From JBBIPZ01 sp037442505 [NCBI: Deltaproteobacteria bacterium] (GTDB taxonomy: Bacteria > CALINM01): DNA of 64,000 nt. The translations under genes and the position numbers were made by a program. Numbering within the stretch: position 1 is the first letter of the stretch; each line of letters starts with the position of its first letter. The DNA lies in contig JBBIPZ010000009.1 in assembly GCA_037442505.1 (NCBI GenBank), positions 1 to 64,000 of the forward strand, written 5' to 3'. Positions 10,619 to 17,734 of this stretch are shown here, one piece after another. The notes under the pieces are model-generated. The model saw only the letters and a list, made by a program, of their open reading frames with translations. It was not told the origin of the DNA and did no database searches.

Positions 10619-10890
10619 TTACCCTAAGACTATCGTGTTTAATTGCTCAATCTTACTTCCTAACTGCTCTCCTAATTCCTTTAATCTTTTTTCTAATCTA
10701 ACATTTTCCTCAGCAATATTAAGTAAAGCTAAAGTCAACAATTGCAAAGGAGGAATTAAACTATACCGCTCTTGTAACTCTTGTACTTTTTTTTTACTAG
10801 TTCTTCTATCTTGCGCACATCCTGTTCTTCAAGATCTGAAGTAACGTTAAATTTATTTCCTAATATTGTAATTTCATAAGAGCGGTTCAC
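10619..10890 (-). pseudogene. zapA: Cell division protein ZapA, frame interrupted at a slippery poly-A run
   Basis: ZapA binds and bundles FtsZ filaments at the division site. From GTG 10890 (ribosome site AAGGGA upstream) the frame encodes YEITILGNKFNVTSDLEE and reaches LVKKK, then leaves frame at a run of nine A (10787-10795) and stops after 44 codons. Stepping back one base resumes a clean ZapA C-terminus (LLTLALLNIAEENVRLEKRL), ending with TAA at 10619. The run is in frame as A_AAA_AAG, the heptamer that drives -1 frameshifting in E. coli dnaX. So this may be a programmed frameshift, an assembly error in a homopolymer, or a true mutation. It overlaps the upstream coiled-coil gene by 17 bases. 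Confidence 0.8.
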
Positions 10891-11125
10891 TATCTTTCCC
10901 TTCAAAAAACTTTGCTATTTTGCCAATAACATTATCAATGTTCTTTACTGCTTCTTTTTTTTCAAGCTTGAGTCTTTCCACCTCGTCTAATAAACTTTTT
11001 ATTTCTTTCTCCTTTCCTTCAATGCTCCTTTTTAAATTTAAATTTTCATTTTGCAGTGCTTGGTATTTATTAACAAGTAAATCTATTTTACTAACAAGTT
11101 CTTCTATCTTTTTTTCAAAATCCAT
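10874..11125 (-). CDS. Short coiled-coil protein, ZapB-like
   Basis: An 83-residue, highly charged, almost wholly heptad-patterned protein with no membrane segment. Its size, coiled-coil character and place directly before zapA suggest a ZapB-type division factor, but coiled coils are poor evidence of orthology, so this is an inference. I placed the start at ATG 11125 because a GAGGG site lies 7 bases upstream; an in-frame ATG at 11131 would overlap that site. The end overlaps the zapA start by 17 bases, implying coupled translation. A good promoter lies upstream. Confidence 0.7.
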   Translation of the reverse strand: MDFEKKIEELVSKIDLLVNKYQALQNENLNLKRSIEGKEKEIKSLLDEVERLKLEKKEAVKNIDNVIGKIAKFFEGKDSEPLL

Positions 11126-11157
11126 AACCATCCCTCAGCAATTTATCTTACACATTT

Positions 11158-11187
11158 AAGATATGTCATCTTAAGCATTAATGTCAA
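11158..11187 (-). promoter_or_regulatory. Promoter of the zapB-like/zapA/6S/rny run
   Basis: On the minus strand TTGACA (11182-11187) and TATCTT (11158-11163) are separated by 18 bases, about 30 bases ahead of the zapB-like gene. The -35 is perfect and the -10 matches four of six positions. Confidence 0.55.
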
Positions 11188-11284
11188 GAAAAAATGGAAT
11201 ATTAAAAAACAATTCTTAACACTTAACTTATTGTTTTTTATGAAATATTTTTAAATTAGATGCAAAGATTGGGGTGGAGTAAAA

Positions 11285-11452
11285 CTACTCATTATCTTTG
11301 TTATCAGTTTCAGATTCAACAACTGGTAATCTGTATTTTTCTTCAATCCACATACCCAGGTCTATAAGCCTGCACCTTTCTGAACAAAATGGTTTATATG
11401 GATTGTTCTCCCAAAAAGTTTCCTTTTTACACTGCGGACATTTAATAATCAT
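11285..11452 (-). CDS. yacG: YacG family zinc-finger protein (DNA gyrase inhibitor family)
   Basis: A 55-residue zinc-binding protein. Cysteines at 5, 8, 23 and 27 form the family's C-x2-C...C-x3-C site, and the signature PFCSERCRLIDLGMW is intact. E. coli YacG binds GyrB and inhibits gyrase; whether that holds here is unknown. The start is ATG 11452, which gives the standard N-terminus MIIKCPQC; a longer reading from TTG 11476 would lie inside the palindrome at 11461-11496 and is not supported. No strong ribosome site is visible. The inverted repeats upstream could regulate it. Confidence 0.88.
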   Translation of the reverse strand: MIIKCPQCKKETFWENNPYKPFCSERCRLIDLGMWIEEKYRLPVVESETDNKDNE

Positions 11453-11460
11453 AATTTCAT

Positions 11461-11496
11461 TATAATACCTTTGCAAAACCTTGCAAAGGTATTATA
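11461..11496. promoter_or_regulatory. Perfect 36-bp palindrome upstream of yacG
   Basis: Two 16-base arms (TATAATACCTTTGCAA and its exact complement) flank a 4-base spacer, AACC. It ends 9 bases upstream of the yacG start. It is AT-rich with no T tract on the yacG side, so an operator for a dimeric regulator or a dispersed palindromic repeat is more likely than a terminator. Confidence 0.6.
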
Positions 11497-11564
11497 AGGG
11501 AAATGATTTATTTTTTTACACATTAATAATTTCCACACATGGCTTTCGGATGTGTCATATAGTT

Positions 11565-11589
11565 AAGAGATCTTTTTCAAAGGTCTCTT
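11565..11589 (-). terminator. Stem-loop at the flavodoxin stop codon
   Basis: Arms AAGAGATC (11565-11572) and GGTCTCTT (11582-11589) pair with one G-T wobble and touch the stop codon of the flavodoxin gene. There is no good T tract, so termination is only possible. A second small inverted repeat (ACACAT/ATGTGT, 11535-11555) follows it. Confidence 0.35.
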
Positions 11590-12029
11590 TATATTATGCT
11601 TCCAACTGCACGACCATAATCCTGACATGCACGATTTCCTTCGCCTGTTCCAACTTGAGCCTCTTTCAAAAGTAGATAGCCTAAATTAACCATTTTCATT
11701 CCATAAACATGTTCCATAGTATCATATATGAGTTTGGGAGCTTCTCCACTATGTGTATGTGAGCCAAAAGCTCCAGCAACTTTGCCTGACAGATTTGCAT
11801 TTTTTGCAAGAAACAGAAAAGTCTTCATATTTTCAGTCATATCTCGGTGGTAAGTTGGACAACCAAATAGATATGCATCATAACCTTCAAGTTCTTTAGG
11901 CGTTTTGATTTCGTTAATCTTTCTAATCTCGACTTCGTTACCACTAAATCTAACTCCTTCAGCAATAAAATCTGCCATTGTTTTAGTTTTGCCAGTAACA
12001 CTGAAATAAACAATAAGTACTTTACTCAT
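11589..12029 (-). CDS. Flavodoxin-domain protein (FprA C-terminal type)
   Basis: A free-standing 146-residue FMN-binding flavodoxin fold, predicted to carry electrons in the cytoplasm. The phosphate loop YFSVTGKTKT is at residues 8-17, and the C-terminal ACQDYGRAVG motif is the one found in the flavodoxin half of FprA / rubredoxin:oxygen oxidoreductases, so it may have arisen from or work with such enzymes. There is no diiron domain here. It stands alone behind its own promoter, 158 bp downstream of the hydrogenase operon. Its partner is not visible; the rubredoxin at 17.4 kb is a possible one. Confidence 0.85.
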   Translation of the reverse strand: MSKVLIVYFSVTGKTKTMADFIAEGVRFSGNEVEIRKINEIKTPKELEGYDAYLFGCPTYHRDMTENMKTFLFLAKNANLSGKVAGAFGSHTHSGEAPKLIYDTMEHVYGMKMVNLGYLLLKEAQVGTGEGNRACQDYGRAVGSII

Positions 12030-12061
12030 ACATAATCTCCTTTTAGAATATTTTTAGTCTT

Positions 12062-12089
12062 ATTTTAACATATATTTTAAAAAATGCAA
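12062..12089 (-). promoter_or_regulatory. Promoter of the flavodoxin gene
   Basis: On the minus strand TTGCAT (12084-12089) and TAAAAT (12062-12067) are 16 bases apart and about 33 bases upstream of the start codon. The rest of the 158-bp gap (12030-12187) holds only a short CCTTTACAAAGG hairpin after hyaD, possibly a weak terminator. Confidence 0.5.
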
Positions 12090-12187
12090 ATTTTATTCAG
12101 ACAATCTCTTGTAAGAGAATAAGCAACAGAAAAATCATATTTCCAATTGTTTTCTTCCTTTGTAAAGGGGTAAAAGGTAGAATCTTT

Positions 12188-12643
12188 TTATAAGTTAAGG
12201 CCTTCAATGATTCTTATGACCTTATTGGCAGTGTCTGAAACAAGGAGCTTAAGTTTTTCGGATAAAGTAAGAGAAAGATTAAAGTTATATCCTTTAGTTG
12301 CAACAACTATGCCTTTCATTTCTTTTCCGTTAATTCTCAACAAGTCTAAAACTTGATTAATGTTTAGATCGTGTACAGTCTTAAAAGTGTTTTTCACGGA
12401 AGCCACTTCATCAAGTGAAAACTGCTCAATCTTTCCCTCAAGCCCATCTTCCATTGCATCTATGATTATAAAAAAATCCCCTTCCCTGAGGGCTTCATAA
12501 ATATCCCAGGGAGAAGGGGAGGGGAGTGAAATGATTTCGGTATTTTTTAAGTTTATGTCTCTCTTTTTTATCTCTTCAACTACATGTAACCCAAAGGCAT
12601 CATCTCCGAATAATGGATTCCCTAAGCCTATAACCTTTATCAT
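12188..12643 (-). CDS. hyaD: Hydrogenase maturation protease (HyaD/HybD family)
   Basis: Endopeptidase that removes the C-terminal extension of the hydrogenase large subunit after nickel insertion. The 151-residue protein has GLGNPLFGDDAFG at the N-terminus, and the three nickel-sensing positions fit the family: Asp15, Asp62 (in IIIDAMED) and His91 (in TVHDLN). It sits three bases after hyaC in the operon hyaA-hyaB-hyaC-hyaD. The segment around residues 40-55 (SLPSPSPWDIYEALREG), coded by an imperfect DNA palindrome, is unlike the usual GGTxGLxLL stretch of the family. Confidence 0.9.
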   Translation of the reverse strand: MIKVIGLGNPLFGDDAFGLHVVEEIKKRDINLKNTEIISLPSPSPWDIYEALREGDFFIIIDAMEDGLEGKIEQFSLDEVASVKNTFKTVHDLNINQVLDLLRINGKEMKGIVVATKGYNFNLSLTLSEKLKLLVSDTANKVIRIIEGLNL

Positions 12644-12646
12644 AAA

Positions 12647-13336
12647 CTACTTTTTTTTGATATATTTGTAGCCACTAAATACGATAGAAATATCACCCTC
12701 TTTCCAAAAAATCTCACGCCATACCTCGATATAAATGTGTAAGATAACAAAGACAATCATAAACCATGCTATCAGATGATGAGCAAGTCTGATATTAGCC
12801 AAGTTTCCAAAAATGAGATAAGCTATACTTCCCAATCCAGAAAAAAGATAATGTCCTCCGGGTATGGCAGTGTTAGATGCGTTTATCTGTGGTGATAACA
12901 TTGCGAAACCAGTAATTAGCATTAGAGCTTTAAAAACGATTATGAATAAAAAAAGTCCCCAGGCATTTAAAGCATCCATTCTATCTCCTGACTCTGGTCT
13001 ATCATTTGGGGCAAGAGTTATGTAATGTTTCAACATCTGGAATGCTTCTTTAAGCCTGGGCTTTAGGGGGAATATAAACTTGAAATAAGGGTTATGTCCG
13101 AAAAAGAAAAGGTATATCCAGATCAGCAATACAATATCAAGAGTAATTGCACCAAGATAATGTATTAACCTTACATAACCCATGAAATAGCTATCCACAA
13201 TCTCGCCTGTTTCAAATACAAAAAACGGATGAGCTATATAAAAACCTGTAATCGCACATGTAATGAATGCTAAAAACATTAACCAGTGATTTAGTCTATG
13301 TAAACCAGACATTCTATAAACTCTGACGTGTTCCAT
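12647..13336 (-). CDS. hyaC: Ni/Fe-hydrogenase b-type cytochrome subunit
   Basis: Membrane anchor that passes electrons from the hydrogenase small subunit to quinone through two haems b. The 229-residue protein has four predicted membrane helices with histidines in the right places (HRLNHW near the N-terminus, HYLGA, HHLIAW, LHIYIEVW). The start is ATG 13336, with its GGAGG ribosome site lying inside the last codons of hyaB; the longer open frame from 13366 has no support. The adjacent subunit genes show the substrate is hydrogen and the outlet the quinone pool. The acceptor chain is not encoded here. Confidence 0.92.
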   Translation of the reverse strand: MEHVRVYRMSGLHRLNHWLMFLAFITCAITGFYIAHPFFVFETGEIVDSYFMGYVRLIHYLGAITLDIVLLIWIYLFFFGHNPYFKFIFPLKPRLKEAFQMLKHYITLAPNDRPESGDRMDALNAWGLFLFIIVFKALMLITGFAMLSPQINASNTAIPGGHYLFSGLGSIAYLIFGNLANIRLAHHLIAWFMIVFVILHIYIEVWREIFWKEGDISIVFSGYKYIKKK

Positions 13337-13338
13337 AT

Positions 13339-14985
13339 TTACCTCCTTACGACGTGTATTGCACATGCAAGGCAGGGATCAAATGAATGAACAGTTCTCA
13401 AAACTTCCAATGGTTTATCCCCACTAAGACATGGGTTCCCTATCAAGCTCTGCTCGCAAGCACCTCTTTGACCTTTTGCGTCTCTTGGTGAGAAGTTCCA
13501 TGTCGAAGGAACAATGCATTGATAGTTATCAATTTTGTAGTTTTTAATACTGACCCAGTGTCCCAACGCCCCTCTTGGCGCTTCTATCAAACCGAATCCT
13601 GTAGCTTCTTTTGGCATTTCGTACGGGGTAAAGGTCTCTTCATTAACCTTTAAATTTTCTACAAGTTCTCCAATCCACTTTTCAACATTATCAGCGATGT
13701 ATTTCGTTTCGAGACATCTTGCAGCAGTTCGTCCTAATGTGCCAAAAAGCGCTGATGCCGGTGCATTAAGCTTTTTAAGGGCAAAGTTGACTAAGCCTTG
13801 AATTTCTTTGTTTCCTGAAGCGTAAGCTACCAATACCCTTGATAACGGACCTACTTCCATTGGTTTGTCGTCATAACGAGGGGCCTTAACCCAACTGTAT
13901 TTATCATTTTCTTTACATGTGCCATCGTTGTTTAGCCCTGTGTAATTAGGTTCTGTAATACCGTTTTTGGGATGTAAACCTTTAGATTCGTCTGGATATT
14001 TATACCAGGAATGTTTTACGTGTTCTGTAACTTTTTCTGGATCAAACGGATGGACTTTGCTTAAATCTCCATTTAAAATTACCCCAGCCGGGAAAAATAG
14101 GTTTTTTCTGTCTGCGTCATCAGACATTCTGAAATCACCGTACGATAAGTAGTTTTTATGCCCAGCTCCAACATTAGCAACTCCGTAATCTTTATAAACT
14201 TCGCCAGCCAGTAAAAGATCTGGAACATAAGCTGTATCAACAAACTCTTTAAGTTTTTTAAAGCGAAAAATAACTTCTCCTAACCTCTTCGGGTCAAGCA
14301 CATCTCTTACACAAGTAACGCCTCCTACAACAAGTGTTTGGGTGTGAGGTTCTTTTCCACCAAGTATAGACATTATCTGTCCGCCATAACGTTGAACTTC
14401 CAAAGCATCTAAATAATGTGAAACGATAAGCAAAACAGCTTCAGGTGGGACTTTATACGCAGGATGCCCCCAATACCCATTAGCAAATGGACCTAATTGT
14501 CCACTTTTAACCAAATTTTCTACCTTTTTCTTGACAGCTGCGAACTGTCCTCTTGATGCATTATAAGTTGACCCAACTGCATAAGCTAAGTCTTCGGCTT
14601 TTTTGGGGTCAGCTGATAAAACTTTTGTCACATCTACCCAATCAAGACCATGTAAAATATAAAAATGAATGATGTGATCCTGAATGTACTGAGCAGCTTT
14701 AATCAAATTTCTAATAATACGAGCATTTTTAGGGGGCAAAATTTTGATGGCGTTTTCAACGGCATGTATAGATGCATCATAATGAACGTGTGTGCAAACG
14801 CCACATATTCTTTGAGTAAATAAACCAGCATCACGCGGATCTCTATTTTTTAAAATAATTTCAAAGCCTCTAAAAAGAGTTCCTGACGAAAGTGCTTCTT
14901 TAACCTTACCACCTTCTACTTCAACTTCAACACGCAAATGTCCTTCTATCCTTGTTATTGGGTCTATAACGGTTCTTTTAGCCAT
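13339..14985 (-). CDS. hyaB: [NiFe] hydrogenase large subunit, group 1
   Basis: Catalytic subunit carrying the NiFe(CN)2CO site. The 548-residue protein has the L1 motif RICGVC (Cys61, Cys64) and the L2 motif DPCLACAIH near the C-terminus (Cys538, Cys541), so all four nickel ligands are present. Length and motifs fit group 1 membrane-bound, oxygen- or quinone-linked uptake hydrogenases. Oddity: only four residues (VVRR) follow the last His of the L2 motif, whereas the maturation tail removed by HyaD-type proteases is commonly about 15 residues. The last codons double as the ribosome site of hyaC. Encoded 16 bp after hyaA. Confidence 0.96.
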   Translation of the reverse strand: MAKRTVIDPITRIEGHLRVEVEVEGGKVKEALSSGTLFRGFEIILKNRDPRDAGLFTQRICGVCTHVHYDASIHAVENAIKILPPKNARIIRNLIKAAQYIQDHIIHFYILHGLDWVDVTKVLSADPKKAEDLAYAVGSTYNASRGQFAAVKKKVENLVKSGQLGPFANGYWGHPAYKVPPEAVLLIVSHYLDALEVQRYGGQIMSILGGKEPHTQTLVVGGVTCVRDVLDPKRLGEVIFRFKKLKEFVDTAYVPDLLLAGEVYKDYGVANVGAGHKNYLSYGDFRMSDDADRKNLFFPAGVILNGDLSKVHPFDPEKVTEHVKHSWYKYPDESKGLHPKNGITEPNYTGLNNDGTCKENDKYSWVKAPRYDDKPMEVGPLSRVLVAYASGNKEIQGLVNFALKKLNAPASALFGTLGRTAARCLETKYIADNVEKWIGELVENLKVNEETFTPYEMPKEATGFGLIEAPRGALGHWVSIKNYKIDNYQCIVPSTWNFSPRDAKGQRGACEQSLIGNPCLSGDKPLEVLRTVHSFDPCLACAIHVVRR

Positions 14986-15001
14986 TTATCTACCCTCCTT
15001 C

Positions 15002-16177
15002 CTATTCTTCTTTTTTACAGCAAGTTTCATCTGTTGATGAAGTTTTGCCTTTAAAGTAACTATAAGCAGCGTGTATGCCCATTCCTGCTATTGCTAAACC
15101 AGCAAGTGTGTAACCAACAGTATCTGCGGTCTTTTCGATACCTGGTAACATTCTTGCTTCTATTGGTTTTTCAAGTGGAGCCATTCTGTCCCAGAAAAAT
15201 GGCTCGCTACAACCAATGCAGCCATGTCCAGCACGGATTGGTGCACCTACGTCTTCATTCCAGCCAGGAACATTACAGTTGTTATAAGTTAAAGGTCCTT
15301 TGCATCCCATTTTATAGAGACAAAAGCCTTTCTTAGCAAACTCATCGCCCCAGCTCCTAACAAACTCTCCTGCGTCAAAATGAGCACGACGCGGGCATGT
15401 ATCGTGAATGCGTTTACCATAAGCAAATAATGGTCTTCCTCCCTTTGTCATTGGCACTTTTCCAAAGAGTATATAATAAAGAATCGTTCCTACAAGGCTT
15501 ACTGCGTTGTAAGGACAGCCTGGGATGATAACGGAGTTAATGCCCAATGCTTCATTAATAGGCTTAGCTCCTGTTGGATTAGGATAGGAAGCCTGTGGTC
15601 CACCGTATGATGCGCAATGTCCAACTGAAATAACCATCGCAGCGTCTTTGATAACCTCTTTTGCCCTTTCTAAACCTGTTACGGCATGTGGACCTAATCT
15701 TAAAAAGTTTCCACCCATCGCTGTAGGTATAGAGCCTTCACAAATGCATACATATTTTCCTTTGTATTTGGTCATTGCATCTTTGAGGCTCTTTTCTGCA
15801 GCTTCTCCAGAAGGCGCCATTACTGTGTCATGATATTCAAGAGACAAATAGTCAAGAATAAGCGTAGCAATGTTTGGATTATTGGAGCGTAGCAATGATT
15901 CAGTACAACCGGTGCATTCAGCAAAATGAAGCCATATAACAGGTATTCTTGCAGCAATTTCTGCAGCCCTCGCGACCTTTTTTTCGAATATTGGTGGCAG
16001 CATCATACTCGCACTTAAAAATGCAGACCATTTTAAAAAATCTCTTCTTTTCACCCCTTTAAACTCTAACCACTCAAAAAAACCCTTTTTTGATGTGAAC
16101 TCAGAATCAAATTGTTCCAGTCTTTCATCACAACTTTTGAGTAACAAATTTAGTTCTTTTTTAATTTTTTCTTTCAT
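15002..16177 (-). CDS. hyaA: [NiFe] hydrogenase small subunit with TAT signal
   Basis: Electron-transfer subunit with three iron-sulphur clusters. The twin-arginine signal KRRDFLKW is at residues 43-50 after an unusually long charged n-region, so the large/small pair is exported folded across the inner membrane. Cluster ligands are visible in ECTGCTES, GHCASYGG, PGCP, DTCPRRAHFDAG, GCKGP and GHGCIGCSEPFFWD. A C-terminal hydrophobic helix (about residues 350-375) anchors it. A GGAGG site precedes ATG 16177 and a promoter lies 33 bases further up. First gene of the hya operon. Confidence 0.96.
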   Translation of the reverse strand: MKEKIKKELNLLLKSCDERLEQFDSEFTSKKGFFEWLEFKGVKRRDFLKWSAFLSASMMLPPIFEKKVARAAEIAARIPVIWLHFAECTGCTESLLRSNNPNIATLILDYLSLEYHDTVMAPSGEAAEKSLKDAMTKYKGKYVCICEGSIPTAMGGNFLRLGPHAVTGLERAKEVIKDAAMVISVGHCASYGGPQASYPNPTGAKPINEALGINSVIIPGCPYNAVSLVGTILYYILFGKVPMTKGGRPLFAYGKRIHDTCPRRAHFDAGEFVRSWGDEFAKKGFCLYKMGCKGPLTYNNCNVPGWNEDVGAPIRAGHGCIGCSEPFFWDRMAPLEKPIEARMLPGIEKTADTVGYTLAGLAIAGMGIHAAYSYFKGKTSSTDETCCKKEE

Positions 16178-16209
16178 AAGATAACCTCCAAATTTAAAAG
16201 GTTAATACA

Positions 16210-16238
16210 ATTTAAACAACTGTTTTTTTAATTGTCAA
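16210..16238 (-). promoter_or_regulatory. Promoter of the hydrogenase operon
   Basis: Minus strand: TTGACA (16233-16238), 17-base spacer, TTAAAT (16210-16215). The gap 16178-16386 between the divergent hyaA and amidohydrolase genes is otherwise plain AT-rich sequence; I see no sigma-54 or FNR-like site in it. Confidence 0.55.
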
Positions 16239-16386
16239 GAAAAAAAACAAGATTTTAAAAATTTTATTTTTTTGTTATATTAAAATTATAATTTTATGAA
16301 ATTACAAGACAAAACAATGTTTGTTATCTGCTATGTATTATTTTTTCAGTTTAATTTTTTTTTAGTTTTGAATATAATTTACTTGA

Positions 16387-17220
16387 ATGTTAATTAAACT
16401 TCGTTATAAAAAATCGATTGTTGATTTTCACACACATATTTTTCCTGAAACTTTATATGTAGCGATTAAAAACTGGTTTATAAATAATGTGAACTGGGAT
16501 TTTTATTTCAAGGGGAGTTCTTTTGAAGCACTCGAATTTCTGAATAATATCCCTAATATCGAAAAGTTCGTAGTTTTTGGATATGCTCACAAGTCTGGTA
16601 TATCAGCAAAATTGAATCAATTTTATTTAAGTCTAAAAAATGTTTCAAAAAAGGTTATTCCTTTAGCAACAATACATCAGGATGATGATATTCTTAAAAT
16701 TGCCAATGATGCGCTGGACGCTGGTTTGATTGGTTTTAAGATACATTGTCAGGTGCAAAAGGTATCACCCTGTGATGAAAGGTTTGACCCACTATATAAA
16801 ACTATTCAGGAAAGGGGAGGCTTTATCCTTTTTCATGCAGGAACTGCTCCATTTTCTTCTGAACATACAGGATTCAGGCATTTTATTAATTTTTTAAAAA
16901 AATATCCGAATGTCAAAGTTGTTGTAGCACATCTTGGAGCCTTTGAAACTGAGGAATTTTTTAAGGTGGCAATAGATTATGAAAATGTTTATCTCGATAC
17001 ATCTTATGCATTTATTGCAAATCCTACCAATAAAATAGAAGCTTCGATAGAGCTCATTGAGAAAGCAGCAAATAAAATATTTTTTGGTAGCGACTTTCCA
17101 GGTATCTGTCATTCATACGAAGACGGAGTTAACGCGATACTTGATCTAAATCTTGATGAAAATCTTTTGGATAAAATTTTCTATCTTAACGCAAAAACAT
17201 TTTTAGAAAATTATCCATAA
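16387..17220 (+). CDS. Amidohydrolase-family (Amidohydro_2) metal-dependent hydrolase
   Basis: A 277-residue TIM-barrel hydrolase of the amidohydrolase superfamily. The N-terminal metal motif DFHTH is at residues 13-17, with further likely ligands in IGFKIHCQ, VVAHLGAFE and the late FFGSDFPG (active-site Asp). Members of this subgroup include decarboxylases and amide or lactone hydrolases; the substrate cannot be called. A TATAAT box at 16373-16378 lies only 8 bases before the ATG, with no ribosome site, so the mRNA may be leaderless. It converges on the rubredoxin gene. Confidence 0.8.
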   Translation: MLIKLRYKKSIVDFHTHIFPETLYVAIKNWFINNVNWDFYFKGSSFEALEFLNNIPNIEKFVVFGYAHKSGISAKLNQFYLSLKNVSKKVIPLATIHQDDDILKIANDALDAGLIGFKIHCQVQKVSPCDERFDPLYKTIQERGGFILFHAGTAPFSSEHTGFRHFINFLKKYPNVKVVVAHLGAFETEEFFKVAIDYENVYLDTSYAFIANPTNKIEASIELIEKAANKIFFGSDFPGICHSYEDGVNAILDLNLDENLLDKIFYLNAKTFLENYP

Positions 17221-17304
17221 ATTACAAACTTTAACACAGTGGCTGTATATGTGCCTCTGAGTAAGAGATTTTTTTCAAATACTCGAAATAGCAACAATCT
17301 AAAT

Positions 17305-17463
17305 TTAAAGTTTCTGAAACTCTGATTTGGAAGCGCCGCACATTGGACAAACCCAATTATCAGGTAATTCACTAAAAGGTGTTCCTGCTGGTATACCGTT
17401 TTCCGGATCGCCTTCCTTTTCGTCATAAATATAGTTACAAACTGTGCAAAGCCACTGTTCCAT
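17305..17463 (-). CDS. Rubredoxin
   Basis: A 52-residue one-iron electron carrier. The two CxxC knuckles are intact: CTVC (Cys6, Cys9) and CPMCG (Cys39, Cys42), with the family's YDEKEGDPENGIPAGTPF and LPDNWVCP stretches. GGAGG lies 6 bases before ATG 17463. In strict anaerobes rubredoxin feeds rubrerythrin, superoxide reductase or FprA-type oxidases. None of these is adjacent, but the flavodoxin at 11.6-12.0 kb is of the FprA type. It is transcribed alone from its own promoter. Confidence 0.97.
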   Translation of the reverse strand: MEQWLCTVCNYIYDEKEGDPENGIPAGTPFSELPDNWVCPMCGASKSEFQKL

Positions 17464-17489
17464 TTGTCACCTCCAGCAATCTTTACTAA

Positions 17490-17517
17490 ATTATAACATA
17501 ATATTTGCGTTAATCAA
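17490..17517 (-). promoter_or_regulatory. Rubredoxin promoter
   Basis: Minus strand: TTGATT (17512-17517), 16-base spacer, TATAAT (17490-17495), ending 26 bases ahead of the start codon. Confidence 0.6.
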
Positions 17518-17681
17518 CATCACGCAGTTTAAAAAGTTTTTTAGTATAGACTTTTGAATAGCTTCAAAGTTCAAAAATCTTTTGTTCTTAATTAGCAATG
17601 TTTATTTTTATCTAAAATTTATATCATTTTTTTTGCTGAATTTTCAGCTTTTGGCACGGTTGGTAGTGGTGATATTTGTCA

Positions 17682-17710
17682 TTGCTTAAAGTTGTATCAA
17701 ATGATATGCT
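17682..17710 (+). promoter_or_regulatory. Promoter of the subtilase gene
   Basis: TTGCTT (17682-17687), 17-base spacer, TATGCT (17705-17710), followed by a GGAGA ribosome site at about 17724 and the TTG start at 17735. The remainder of the 270-bp gap shows nothing else I can name. Confidence 0.5.
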
Positions 17711-17734
17711 AAAAAAAGATAATCGGAGAATTGT

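Noticed and set aside
10635-10844. Plus-strand open frame opposite zapA
   Set aside because: It is antisense to the frame-broken zapA, has no ribosome site and encodes no recognisable pattern; the minus-strand ZapA reading is convincing.
11481-11675. Plus-strand open frame starting MQRYYKGN
   Set aside because: It starts at TTG inside the palindrome and mirrors the false N-terminal extension of yacG; no coding features.
17255-17275. Terminator after the amidohydrolase (CTCT...AGAG with T tract)
   Set aside because: The stem is only four base pairs; too weak to call although the T tract is good.
17651-17670. Sigma-54-like promoter before the subtilase (TTGGCACGG)
   Set aside because: The -24 half fits, but the required TTGC at -12 is absent (GTAG), and a normal -35/-10 pair lies closer to the gene.
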